The position numbers were made by a program, and so were the translations under genes. The notes under the pieces were generated by a model. It made no database searches, was not told the origin of the DNA, and was given only the letters and a program-made list of their open reading frames with translations. A stretch of DNA of 64,000 nt from positions 58,822,825-58,886,824 of the forward strand of contig CM054061.1 in assembly GCA_028641055.1 (NCBI GenBank), read 5' to 3'. This document shows positions 33,551 through 45,500 of this stretch, one piece after another (position 1 is the stretch's first letter; each line of letters opens with the position of its first letter). This DNA is from Alopecurus myosuroides (Eukaryota > Streptophyta > Magnoliopsida > Poales > Poaceae).

Positions 33551-34284
33551 AAGGCTAACATCTCCACACTAGAAAATATTTACCGGCTTAATAATACACA
33601 GAGGGATAAGTCGACAAATATTCTCATGAGGGTGAGAGCGTCCTTCCAGTAAATGAATATTCCGACTTCATTAAACACAGAACACCAACCTTTCAAAACT
33701 GATTAATATAAACAATCGATAGATAACGTCCCTAACACTATAATTTTTTTTGTCTTACTAATACACACCGGTCTAAGTCATCATAGATCCCCACGTGATA
33801 TGTTTCATATTTAGGATCCATGCATTGTGTTAATACTAATTTTAATCACATATCTTGAAAGTGTGCACTTACCATGAACTCTTGGGCGGATATTGCTTGA
33901 TTTCTATGGTAGACATATTTGCTCAATTGGAACTGTCTTTCTGTCATGTAATAAAATCAATGTAATATCACATGCCTTTCCAATTGCACACTAAAATTGA
34001 TGAATGATTGAAAGTCTTCAACGATGCTATCCAAACTGCATAATCATTTGGCAGACACAAAATATACATTTGAACAGGTGTGGACAACCATTGAATGAAA
34101 CCATTGATTACTAATTTTTAGATTGTCAAAGATCGATGTTACTCGCATACTGATATTTTGTTTACCAAAACATTTGTGATTGTGGTACAACAATTTTTTT
34201 TATTGTCATATAATAAAAAATAAGGTGTTAACAACGAAATCGTATTTTTATTACCTGAATACTTTCAACAAAATGGATACAAAT
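33551..34284. other. AT-rich sequence, nothing recognised
   Basis: I find no coding frame of note. It may be the body of the Helitron whose 3' end is at 34315. TCTCCACACTAG near 33559 is a weak candidate for a 5' end. Confidence 0.3.
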
Positions 34285-34315
34285 GCCCTCGCATTTGCGA
34301 GGGCCACTATGCTAG
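34285..34315 (+). mobile_element. Possible Helitron 3' terminus
   Basis: A 9-bp perfect hairpin (GCCCTCGCA, TT loop, TGCGAGGGC; 34285-34304) is followed 7 nt later by CTAG (34312-34315) and then T. A hairpin upstream of CTRR with insertion before T is the Helitron signature. No 5' end is confirmed. Confidence 0.5.
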
Positions 34316-34631
34316 TTCATTCATTGTATACTAAAAGCAATATACAATACTCTATTGAGCACACCAGGTCAATCCACGTCATCATAATTTTTTCCCGTTA
34401 GATCTGTAATTAATGGCTTAAACTTAATGAGAGACATGATCAAACAAATATTAACGTAAGCAATGCCACCTCCTTAGATCCTGCATACATAATTAACCAC
34501 CCGTGCACGATGTCCCGTATCCAATAACACGATCAAGACGAGATTTCTCTAAAATCCTACCCTCTAAAAAATAGTCAGGTCTACTGTCATTCTGTCTTGG
34601 TGACCGGACGCGGGCAAAAGTCGACTTGGAC
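34316..34631. other. Spacer between Helitron-like end and CACTA 2
   Basis: AT-rich sequence containing no gene that I can recognise. Its last three bases (GAC) are the left target duplication of CACTA 2. Confidence 0.35.
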
Positions 34632-35114
34632 CACTAGTGGAAACAAGCCCAAAGGATTTGCCCTTTAGTACCCGTTTAGTTAAAAACCGGTACAAATCGC
34701 GGTGTAGTACCGGTTCGAACGGGGAGTGCACTGGGCACGGCTAGTACCGGTTTGAACCTTAACGTTGGTACCGGTTTGTGGATAGAACCGGTACCAAAGA
34801 GGTGTGGCAACCGTTCTCCTGGTGCGGTCATCTTTGGTACCGGTTAGTGGCAAAAACATGTACCAAAGGGGTGTGGCAGGGGTACTGTGGCGACCTTTCG
34901 CATGGCGCGAGCACGTTTGGTACCAGTTGGTGGCTAAAAACGGTACCAAAGGGTCGAACGGTTTGCCTCCTGCACGTATGAAATTGCGAACTGCGCACGG
35001 TGCATGCCATTTCTCTGTTTTCGTCTCCCTCTCCTTCTCTCTTCTCCCTCTCTCTTGCTTCTTGCCATAATCCACCATGGAACCAATCACTCGCATTGAG
35101 GATGTTCGCGCACA

Positions 35115-36269
35115 TGGCACGACGTGCTTACTGTCGTCTACACCAACGAGAGCGCCAACATGCCGGGTTATCTTGCCATGTTCCAAGGATTGGTTCAAAG
35201 CGCGAAGAAACAAGAGAAGTTCACAGGGCTTGATTTTGAGTTCACGCGCGATCAAAAGGATGTTGCCGTCATCCAACTATGATTCAAAACGTATGTCTTG
35301 GTATTCCAATGGGCAAGGTACGATTTTATTGGGCCTCTTGATCTATCCATAGGTTTATGATGAAAATTTCATAGGATAGCAACATGCCCGATCCCCATTT
35401 GAATCATATATGCGCGTGATATATAGTTAATTTAGTAGTAAATTAATTTTCCTGGACAAAATCAGTGATAGAAGATATAGTTAATTTAGTACATATTGGC
35501 AAATTGCATAGGATAGCAAATTGTTCCCATTTGAATTCTATATGAAAATCAATACTATTTAGTAGTGAATTAATTTTTCTTGTTACAAATTGGCAAGTCC
35601 ATGATAGAACATATATAGAAAAATGCATATTGAAAAATTGCATAGGATAACATAATGACATATAGTTAATTTACGACATGCATATTGGCAAATTGTATAT
35701 GATAGAAAATTATTCCCATTTGAATTCTATATGAAAGATAAATAATATTTAGTAATGAATTAATTTTCCTATTCGCATATATATTTAATTCGTAGGTTTT
35801 TGCTATGATTCTTAATTAACAATTTGTTCCATTCTAATTTGTTCCTGCAGTAGTGACAGGGAGTGTCCAGCTCTCATGAGCTTCCTTTGCCGCAGCGGCA
35901 TTCGTTTTGTTAGCGTTGATATCAATAATGACAAGATAAACATGAAGATAAGCTTCAATATTGAGATACCGGCTGCCTGCCACATTGATCTCCAGGACAT
36001 ATTCAGACCTCGGCAGGACTTCAATGGTTCATATGGCAATCGATTTGATCGACGACTACTACACTGATATGAAGACCAAGATTGAGAACCACGATGAGTG
36101 GGAGACGACCCCACTTCACCGCAAGAACATTGAGTATGCCGCCATAGATGCTTACGTTGCATACGAGTTGTACCGCATTATTCGAGTGGTCAACCATGGC
36201 CAGCATTACCTCGTACCGCAAGCACCAGCACTTGATGATGATGATGATGATTCGGACGACTACTACTAG
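35115..36269 (+). pseudogene. Captured 3'-5' exonuclease (DEDDy, WRN/RNase D-like) fragment
   Basis: Part 1 (about 35115-35282) reads QEKFTGLDFEFTRDQKDVAV in one frame. GLDFEF supplies the D-x-E of motif Exo I. A TGA at 35280-35282 breaks it. About 550 bp of AT-rich repeat intervene, perhaps an intron. Part 2 (about 35855-36269) has RSGIRFVSVDI, then after a frameshift near 36030 MAIDLIDDYYTDMK and HRKNIEYAAIDAYVAYELY, the motif III (Y-x3-D) of DEDDy exonucleases. It ends in an Asp run before TAG. Such enzymes trim nucleic acid 3' ends, but this copy cannot be functional. It was presumably picked up by the CACTA from a host gene. Confidence 0.7.
35395..35795. repeat. AT-rich imperfect repeats
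   Basis: Blocks of 'cccatttgaattctatatgaaa' followed by 'tttagtaNtgaattaattttyct' recur near 35395, 35527 and 35716, with 'atagttaatttag' and 'ttggcaaattgca' between them. Confidence 0.7.
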
Positions 36270-36570
36270 TGTGTAGTGCTTCGGGGTCAATCTTGTGATC
36301 TCTATAATACTTTTATCAAGAGTTGGGTTCCATCGGAGATTTATGTTCATGATTAAGTTTAAGTATGATATGAGTACTTGGGATTTATGTTCTTGTGCTT
36401 GGGATTTATGTTCATTTTTAAGTTTAAGTATGATGTGAGTACTTGGGATTTATGTTCTTTTGTTTGGGATTTATGGTCATGTTTAAGTTTAAGTATGATG
36501 TGAGAAGATTTCATTGTGATCTATGTAATCTCTCTATGACGTGAGTAATTTTATCAAGAGTTGTGTTTCA

Positions 36571-37850
36571 TCGGAGAGGAACTCTGGCGTTGGGATTCCA
36601 CCATAAGATAGGGGGTGCCATAACATGTGTGTAAAAATGTGCTATGGGTTGGGATGACAGACACTGCACTTCGGGGTGTGACCTACTTCACCGGTATCAA
36701 CTTCTCTCTAGGGAGTTTCATAACTTAGAGTTTGATAGTACTAGATCAGACAAAAATTAGAAAATTTATAAACATTTGTGTCATACCTTTGTCTTCTGAC
36801 TTTCTAGGACCTAGCCTAACACAACCAACCAACTAGTTAGACACTTTTCAACCCTATTTTGACGCCAATACTGGCTTTATTCGTATAAGCCTGGTTTTTC
36901 TACAACGGGGCTAGGGTTTCATTGGAGGGGGACTCCGGCGTTGGGATCCCACCTTATGGTGGGGGTGCCATAACATGTGTGTACAAGTGTGCTATGGGTT
37001 TTGGATGACAGACAATGCACTTCGGGGTGTGACCTACTTCACCGGTATCAACTTCTCTCTAGTCAGGGAGTTTCATGACTTAGAGTTTGAAAGTATTAGA
37101 TCAGACAAACATTAGAAAAATTTATCAACGGTTGTGTCATACCTTTGTCTTCTGACATTCTAGGACCTAGCCTAACACAACCAAGCAACTAGTTAGACAG
37201 TTTTCAACCCCATTTTGACGCTGGTACCGGCTTTATTCGTATAAGTCTGGTTTTTCTACAACGGGGCTAGGGTTTCATCGGAGAGGGACTCCGGCGTTCG
37301 GATACCACTACAAGATAGGGGTGCCATAACATGTGTGTACAAGTGTGCTATGGGTTTTGGATGACAGACACTGCACTTCGGGGTGTGACCTACTTCACCG
37401 GTATCAACTTCTCTCTAGTTAGGGAGTTTCATGACTTAGAGTTTGAAAGTACTAGATTAGACAAATATTAGAAAAAATTATCAATAGTTGTGTCATACCT
37501 TTGTCTTCTGACATTCTAGGACCTATCCTAACACAACCAAGCAGCTAGTTAGACACTTTTCAACCCCATTTTGACGCCGGTACCGGCTTTATTCGTATCA
37601 GCCTGGTTTTTCTACAACGGGGCTAGGGTTTCATCAGAGAGGACTCCGGCGTTGGGATTCCACCACAAGATAGGGGGTGCCATAACATGTGTGTACAAGT
37701 GTGCTATGGATTTTGGATGACAGACACTGCACTTCGGGGTGTGATCTACTTCACCGGTATCAACTTCTCTCTAGTTAGGGAGTTTCATGACTTAGAGTTT
37801 AAAAGTACTAGATCAGATAAACATGAGAGAAATTTATCAAAAGTTAGATT
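36571..37850. repeat. Tandem array, about 355-bp unit, 3.6 copies
   Basis: Units begin near 36571, 36921, 37278 and 37632 with 'tcggagaggactccggcgtt'-like sequence. They share 'cttcggggtgtgacctac', 'ctttgtcttctgac' and 'ttttctacaacggggctagg'. The last unit decays after about 37850. Confidence 0.93.
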
Positions 37851-38538
37851 ATGGATGTCTCTCATTTTTCTAATCGATTTAGACATATTATTTGTCAAAT
37901 TTAAATTTACGGATTTGCATATATAAATTATTCAATGTTAAATGAAAAAAGACAAATAAGTTAAATATTATTTCCATTTAAGAATATGTTAATTCAAAAT
38001 ATTAATAATGATTCATTTATTTTTATTTAAATAATTATTTTGATTCATAAAATAAATGTGTGTGGCATCATAGTTTATGGGTTAATAGGATTGATATGAT
38101 ACTATTATCAGATAAGTATCACTTCTTTGTAGATAGCTCATAGGGAAGGAACTAAGAAATTAAGCTTGCTAGTGCTGAAGTGGTGTGAGGATGAGTGACC
38201 TCTGCGGGAAGTGTTAGTAGAAGTAAGTAATTTAGATTGAAATTAAGATTGTTTAATGATAAATGTGAGTTTAAATGGTTAAACAATAGAAATAAATAAA
38301 ATAAATTTTTTTCCCAAAAAATCGAAAAAAAAAAGAAAAAAAGACAACCCTTTGGTACCGGTTCATAACAGAACCGGTACCAAAAGAATCCGGACCCGTG
38401 GGCTCCTCCTGGGCCACGTGAAGACCCTTTTAATACCGGTCCATAAGAAACCGTACTAAAGTCTGGTGGAACTTTAGTGCCGATTAATTAGTTCCGCTTG
38501 TCCAACCGGTACTAAAAGCCCATTTTCTACTAGTGGAC

Positions 38539-41500
38539 GTTGTGTGGCATGTCGGTGAAGGGCAAACGGCCATCAGGTCCTGGCGTTGCGGCGGGCTGGC
38601 GTGCACGTTCCAAGGATCCGGGCGACCAGGCTTCCATGTCCAAAGTTACGATGAACGACTTGATAACTTGTTGTGGCGGCGTTTGGGATTTAGATGGATC
38701 TGAAGGAGCAGACAGTTCCGGTGCACGGATCGAGCCGAGCAGTTTGGCTGATACCCAGGCTAGGCTGTAGTAGTATGTCGTGGTCCGCCCAAGCCTACGT
38801 GCGAGGTATATGAAATTCTTGGGTAAGCCATGAATTTTTTCATTTTCTCAAACCACAGACGGACGCGAATTGTCCCTTAATTATGACCCCAAGTATAGCT
38901 AGCTGATCAACCGACGAATAACATCTGCCCTGTGTTGCACGACTCGCCTATGCATAGTTTCGAGCACATTGATAGTATCGTGATGCCCTCGTGCTGGGGT
39001 GTTTTACGGTACAATTTACTATTGCGTGGTGGGAGTAGTATTGGATTAGATCCACCGTTGATTAACAGGTTATTTATGGTAGTTTTACGTAGTTACCATT
39101 ATTTCCGCAAGGGTAAATTGGTCCGCGGGGGAGGAATCATTTGCTTGCCACGCCGCCGTGCTCGCTCTGCCATGGTGGCCGTCCACCTCCATCCCGTCCA
39201 GGCACACCGCTGCGCTCATCCGTCCCTGCCGGTCACTAGTTTCCCAGCAATCCGCACTCCGTCCTCTACCTCAATACGCCCCGGCGGAGCGCCCCGTCCA
39301 TTATCTGGTCGTTCGCTTCCCCGCGGCATTACTCCTACTATCCTACAGACCTTGGCCCGCTTGTTATTGAGGAAGTCTTCCAGTGGCATACAGGCGGGCC
39401 AGGTTTGTGGATAATAAACTGATGAAAAGCTCCTTGGATAGTTGTGTCGTTTCATCGACCCCCGTCGCCTGCCGTAACTTTTTTTCCGAGACTCGGCGCT
39501 GCTCTACCGAGGCTGCTCGCACAACACATGGAGGGACTTGAAGTTCGCTGAGCAGATGCGGCTGAAAACCCCCAGGAGATCACTAAAACAGTTATGGTAC
39601 ACACCCATAGTGGCAGAGGAGCAGCGGACACTGCGTCGAAATTTTTCAACTGCCGAATATGACCTTGGTTGTGCGGGATCTTTTAGGCATATCTTCCTTT
39701 TTTTTTGCCTTTAGACTAAAAATATACTACTCTTCATGTCTACTAGTATTGATGGATCTCAGCCATACCGTAAAACGACCCGTGTTTTTCATTTGTAGTG
39801 TCAGTTAGGGTGTCATGATATGGTGCAAGCCATGACACATTCAACCTCACAAAGTCGACTTGGAAAATAGTTTCCTCTTAGTCAGAACATTACGCGTTTA
39901 ATACTAAAATTATAATTACCCACTGTACTTAAACATATCTCAATACTTAGACCTCAAGGTTTCAACTTCATTTAAAAATATTAATTCTCATTCCAAATTT
40001 TTCTAAGCACCGTTTGACAGACCCTTTACTTTTATTTTATAACCTAAACTCATGAAGTATTCTCCACCCATGGTTCAAGTTGGGTACGCTATGAAAATTT
40101 GTTGGAACACATCGTGAGATTTCTTGATTAGAAGAAAAGCAAATATATATATGTTACTATTTGACAATTACATCTCAAATATGTATTACATATGGATTGG
40201 AAACCGAAAATAAGGCAAAATCAAATAAAATAGTGTTTTCTTGGTGGAATTGGTCATAGAGCCTGCTAAACTGCTGGTTTCCAGCGGCTCTTGGTGGCAT
40301 TAGGAAAATAGTGTATATATATAATACTTTCATATCCAACATAAAAATCATAGTTCATGCATTAGAAAGTGCCAGGTGGAAACTAACCTCAAATTTTAGT
40401 GGGTGGTTAAGTCTGCTATAACCATTCTGACTTATTGGTTCATTCGTTAACTTGAGGAAATAGAATGCTGTCATGGAGTAATGACATTAATTAACATGCA
40501 CTCACTCCACTAATGCTCTAATACTGTTTCTGTAATATCTCTAGATTTAAGTGACCCGGCCAACATGCAGCACACGTGGGTAGAGCCACAAATCCACCCA
40601 CACTATTACAACAGACATAAAAATTAATATTTCAGTGTTAAATTCTTGGACAACATTTACATGGCGTCGTTACTTATCGCATGTCTCTATCACCTATGTA
40701 CATACATATGGCCTTCAATAAAATGTTTTGGTTTTGGTTGGGGAGGGGGGGGGCATCGGCCCCCCTACCCTGTATAGATGGAGCCCTATTCTGGATTTCT
40801 ATGAACCAAGGTGATGTGAACCAGGCTGGGACTGCATGCATGCTGAATCGTGCGGGCTGCATGTTGGCTTAACCTCCATGGAGTTCAAGAAGGGTTCTCA
40901 GCCTTTGGACGTGGACGGCTGACCCGCACAGGCTTCCCAAGATACTCAGGTGCACCTTCACAAATATGATCCGTTAGGCCTCTCGTCTCTCACTCCTGTC
41001 GTAGAGGACCGTCCAGATCAATGGAAGAGGGGCATTATTTTCGGAGTGCTATTGCATGTTGACTGCAGGATTCGTCTTCGTCCAGGTAAATGTGACACGT
41101 AGCGGCCGGCATTGGTGGTGGTCCTGTAAGTGGCGGCGCTGGCGCTAGGGAGCGAGCAGGATGAGAGTATGGGGACAACCTGACAAGGATGAATGGTATG
41201 GGGACAACCTGACATGTTTGACAGAGTTTGGGGAGAAGAATTTTGTTGAGAGCGAAGACATATTTTTTTCCAAGGATGATGCGCAAACATTATTCTACTA
41301 GTGGAAACTTTTACTTTGTCGGGACAAACCCTTAGGGTAAAATGGTGTGTCATAAATTCAGAGAGTAAGGGAAAAGTAAACCTCAAACCATGGGAAAATA
41401 GTGCACAGTAGACCCAGAGAGTCCGGCCTACACCATGGTGAAAATGGTGCATGGTAAATTGGTGGAGCAGTCATAGTAAAACCACTCGACAAGTAGTTTC

Positions 41501-41589
41501 AAGGAGTCTTAGTCTTGATATACTAGAGTAGGTCATGGTGAAGTAATAAACACAAACATGATAAAATAGCGAAGCATGATAAGGAACAC
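38539..41589. other. Large gap without a recognised gene
   Basis: Frames at 38540-38770 and 38932-39414 are open but give no known domain. 39140-39410 is GC-rich and could be an old gene fragment. 40740-40775 holds a run of G followed by GGGGGGCATCGGCCCCCC, a small palindrome. 41278-41585 has several 'catggtgaaaatggtgca'-like phrases. I see no element termini. Confidence 0.4.
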
Positions 41590-41633
41590 CGCTTGTCACA
41601 AAAAGGATACACTTATGGGAGCAAATTAATAAA

Positions 41634-42886
41634 TTGCATGACTATGGTAAAAACTTGTGCTCTACTTATAATGTTACTTATTGCTTTGATAAATCTTGCT
41701 GCTGTAGAAGGTATAAACACCTCCCTTTTCAATGTGAGTGTAATGATGATGTTACCATATCTTCTTATGTTAAGGTAAATTATGAATTATATGATGTGGA
41801 ACAAATTGAAGAATTTATTGCTTGGAAGGGTGCATTCGAAATTGCCTATTTGCTTGAAAGTATTGATGATGCACCTTATAAATATGAGATTTATGCTATA
41901 CTTGAATATTGCTTTGATAATTACAAGGATTGTAATTACTACATAATGGGTTATCTTAATAGATCCCCCCCCCCCCCAAGGGAGAGACTAATGCCTTGCA
42001 GGAAACTATGGAAGAAGAAATTGCTGAAACTGGAACCTCTTTGGATGAAAAAGAGCAGGAGACTGATGATCAAGAGGAGGAAAAATGGAACCCATGTCTA
42101 CCTCCCAATGATAGTAGCTCTTTAACTCATAATTGTGATGATCCTATTGATTCTTTTGAAATATCTCTTTTTGATGAGGTCGATACTTGCTATACTTGTG
42201 ACCTTGATACTACTATGAATAAAACTTGTGAGAATAATATTGCTAATGTTATTTATAATAATCCATGCTGCTTTGATAAATCCTATGAGAATCCTCTATT
42301 TTTTCTAACTATTGATATGCATGATAATGAGGAAGTTTGTTTAGAAAAATTATATGATAATGCTCTTGATGATGGTCTTATGTTACTTGATGTTATAAAT
42401 CATAATGCTACTGAAAATAGGATTGCTATAATGTGTCCTATAACTTATTTGAGTGATCAATCATCTTGTTTTTCTATTGCTAAAAGTGGGGAAAAAGAGG
42501 AGCTGATTTTAAATTTTGATCCCACTATTTTTGAGCTTGATATGAATTGTGTGCTTTCATACCATGACAAACATATTTTATGTGATAATTATATTGTTGA
42601 GTTTGATCATGATGATACTAGAAATTATCATGAGAGAGGAAAATATTGTTGTAGGGATTTTTATGTTACTAAAACACCTCTCTTTTTGTTGAAAGTTTTA
42701 AAGTTGCTTTTGTTCTACCTTCCCATGATTATTATTTTGAGTTTCTTTAATTTATTTCTTTACAAGATTCCTATGCATAGGGAGTGGGTTAGACTTAAAT
42801 TTGTTTTATACTTGCTTCTTGAGGCTCTCTTTTTCTTAACTCATATTTCTTACGTGAGCTCTTTCTTGCTTTCTATGGCTAGCTGA
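41634..42886 (+). CDS. Internal reading frame of Gypsy copy b, function unknown
   Basis: Two overlapping frames: 41634-42125 (FIAWKGAFEIAYLLES, DAPYKYEIYAILEY) and 41996-42886 (296 codons, starting MQETMEEEIAETG). A C-run near 41967-41976 lies before the overlap and may be the frameshift that split one protein. The second product is very acidic over residues 1-220. It then has two or three hydrophobic segments near the C-terminus (FLLKVLKLLLFYLPMIIILS; LLLEALFFLTHISYVSSFLL). A membrane protein is possible and an env-like role is speculative. No known domain is seen. Similar frames occur in non-autonomous Triticeae Gypsy elements. Confidence 0.5.
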
Positions 42887-45500
42887 AAGGCGTTAAAGAA
42901 AAGCGCTACCGGGAGACAACCCGTTTTATTTCTCTGTTTTCATTCTGTTTTACTTTGTTTTCTTTGGTGTGCTTTGCACCTGGGTGTTGTATATTTTCTT
43001 AGCAGCCCCGTTGTATCTTTTATTTTTTGTTTTTGTTGAGCTAAGTAAGCCTCTAGTGGAAAGTAGCACTATATTTCGGATTTCTGCACAGGAAACAGAT
43101 TTCTTCTGTCCACTGTTAATTGCGTATAAAATCACAGAAAATTCAAAATCACCTGAGATTTTTTGTGCTTAATCCTGGGATATATACGTAACTTTACTTA
43201 GTTGACCACTTTTTGATTTTAGAAACATAAGATTTTGGGAAAAAATCGATCTCTGCCTGCTGTTCTGTTCTGACAGATTTCTGCCAATAATTGCATTTGC
43301 ATCTTAATCTCTTTCTTTTGGTGTTCTTTTGAGAAAAAGAGTTTTCAAAGAAGTTTTTAAAGTAGCTAATATTTTTTTGAGTGCTAGTCTTGTGTTGAAA
43401 CTGAACCATGTGGGTTTATTATTTCGATTGCACTAACGTTGCTAATGAAGATTGTGAGAGTTTTGGTGTGAAGGAAGTTTTCAAGGGTCAAGAGAAGAGG
43501 ATGATATGATGTGATCAAGAAGAGTGAAAAGCCTAAGCTTGAGGATGCCCCGGTGGTACATCCTACCAAATCCCAAGAAGACTCAAGCGTCTAATCTTGG
43601 GGATGCCCAAGGCATCCCCTTCTTCATCAACAAATTGTCATGTCACTTTTAGTGAAACAATATTTTTATTCGGTGACACCTTATGTGCTTTACTTGGAGT
43701 GTCTTTTATTTTTGTTTTTGGTTTTCTTTCATAATAAGCTTGGTTGGACCCAGTATTCTTTTATTGGAGATTGACACGCTCCGCTTTTTCATGAGAATGC
43801 GTTGTATTCTTAGTCTCTGTCTAGCTACTGCATTTATTTAGCTCTTGTTTTGCATGCATCTCTTATCAGAGCTGTTAGTTTTAGTAGTATTATATGATTA
43901 CTCTCATGTTTTCTTGCTGTATCATAAATAGTATTTTTCTTAAAACATATCTTGTATGGTGCTTGTTGGGAAAAGAAAATTGATGCTTGATGTAGAATTT
44001 ATAACAGTACTAGTAGAAGGTTGTATAGACTGTGGCTAGAACTTTTTCATGCCATGCTACATGTTATTTTAGTTTTAAAACCTTGTGGTTATTGAGTAGC
44101 ATGAATAGCCTTAAATAGCTGACAACGTTTAATATGTCTTGAAAGATTCATGAGTTGTTCTTGTCATAGTAAAGCATCAATATATGGTATTCTCTTTCGA
44201 ATGTTTTATTTGGTTGACTTGGCGTATGCTCACAGTATGTTTATGACTACAAACCAGTCACTAATAGCCTCCATGACCACTTAGTTTTTGAACTTGTGGT
44301 ACCGCTTATGCTTTAATTAATGATGCTTATGCAGCTATGCATGATTATGGCTCTTATGCTCTCTAGGTTTGTCGCTCCCAATCTTTTGCTAGCCTCCACC
44401 TGTACTGAGTATGAAATTCTACTCGTGCATCCAACCTCCTTAAACCAAAGTTTTCCCATTGTGTACACCATACCTACCTACATGTGGTATTTAACTACCA
44501 CTCCAAGTAAATTGCTCATGTGTTACCTTTAAAACCTTCAAAATTACTCCTGCTTTGTGTTCTTGTTTTTGCTCATGTGGATATCAATAGAGAATCTTTA
44601 TCTCACTTGTTGATTGGATTTCACACCCTGGACTAGTGGCCTCATCCTCTTATCCAAATGATAGAAGAGCTGGCAGCGGGGTGCCCAGCCCCAAATTAAT
44701 ACAAACAAATTCTCTTCACTATTTTTGCCCCTGATTATATCAGTCAATGCATGATTGTGTAAACAAAAGAGAAAGGGAGATGACCTTCTACACCAGTTGC
44801 GTCCTTCACCATGGGAGCCGGTCTTGTTAATCCAGTTGGCTTGTGACGTATGTCTGTTTACCATTCGTTGACACTAGCATACACCTCTCCTAAAAAAATA
44901 GACATTCATCCACAATATCAAACTTTTAATACCTCTGTTTAATAAAATAAAAATCTCTAGCACATGAGTAATCCCTTCTTCCCTCTGCGAAGGGTCTTTC
45001 TTTTACTTTTATGTTGAGTCTCCATCTTCTAACTTTATGCACAGTTGAGAGAGCATTTTTGCCATTCTGAGTTCTATGTGCATTTGTCCCATAAACATCA
45101 ATAATTAATTCATGATGTGATATTATTTGTTCTTAAATTATTTTTTCTAGTCTTCCTCTTGAACTTTGAAAGTGTCCTGGCATTTATGCATTGTCCCACT
45201 CTTAAGGACTAGCGAAATACCACTTTGCCATGATTTTTCTATACCTGAAACAAACGTTTATCTTTCTTTTGATTATTATCCATGATCCTTTATTTAAGAT
45301 ACTCTTCAGGATGCAAATTAATTTCTATGCTTTATTATTAAAGTTCTATTATCATGTTTGTGTTAAAGTTTTATGATCTCAGCATACATATGCTTTTACA
45401 TTTTAATGATCAAGATTATGATAGTAGCATGTCACCTCAGAAATTATTGTTTTATCGTTTACCTACTTCAGGACGAGTAGGAACTAAGCTTGGGGATGCT
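42887..45500 (+). other. Non-coding 3' region of Gypsy copy b
   Basis: AT-rich and without a supported gene. It ends in the purine site AAGCTTGGGGATGCT just before the LTR. Confidence 0.7.

Larger units (their letters stand above)
34632..38535. mobile_element. CACTA transposon 2, 3,904 bp, with captured gene fragment
   Basis: It starts CACTAGTGGAAACAAGCCC and ends GCCCATTTTCTACTAGTG, an inverted repeat. The duplication GAC is on both sides (34629-34631, 38536-38538). Both ends are packed with direct and inverted ACCGGTACCAAA-type subterminal repeats (34690-34950 and 38350-38520). No transposase is visible. It carries an exonuclease fragment, an AT-rich repeat zone and a ~355-bp tandem array. 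It is likely mobilised by another CACTA family. Confidence 0.92.

Noticed and set aside
39158..39414. GC-rich frames as a host gene
   Set aside because: Short, overlapping frames in several phases with no recognised domain or splice evidence.
40740..40775. G-run and GGGGGGCATCGGCCCCCC palindrome as a regulatory element or transposon end
   Set aside because: No target duplication or paired terminus; only a local palindrome.
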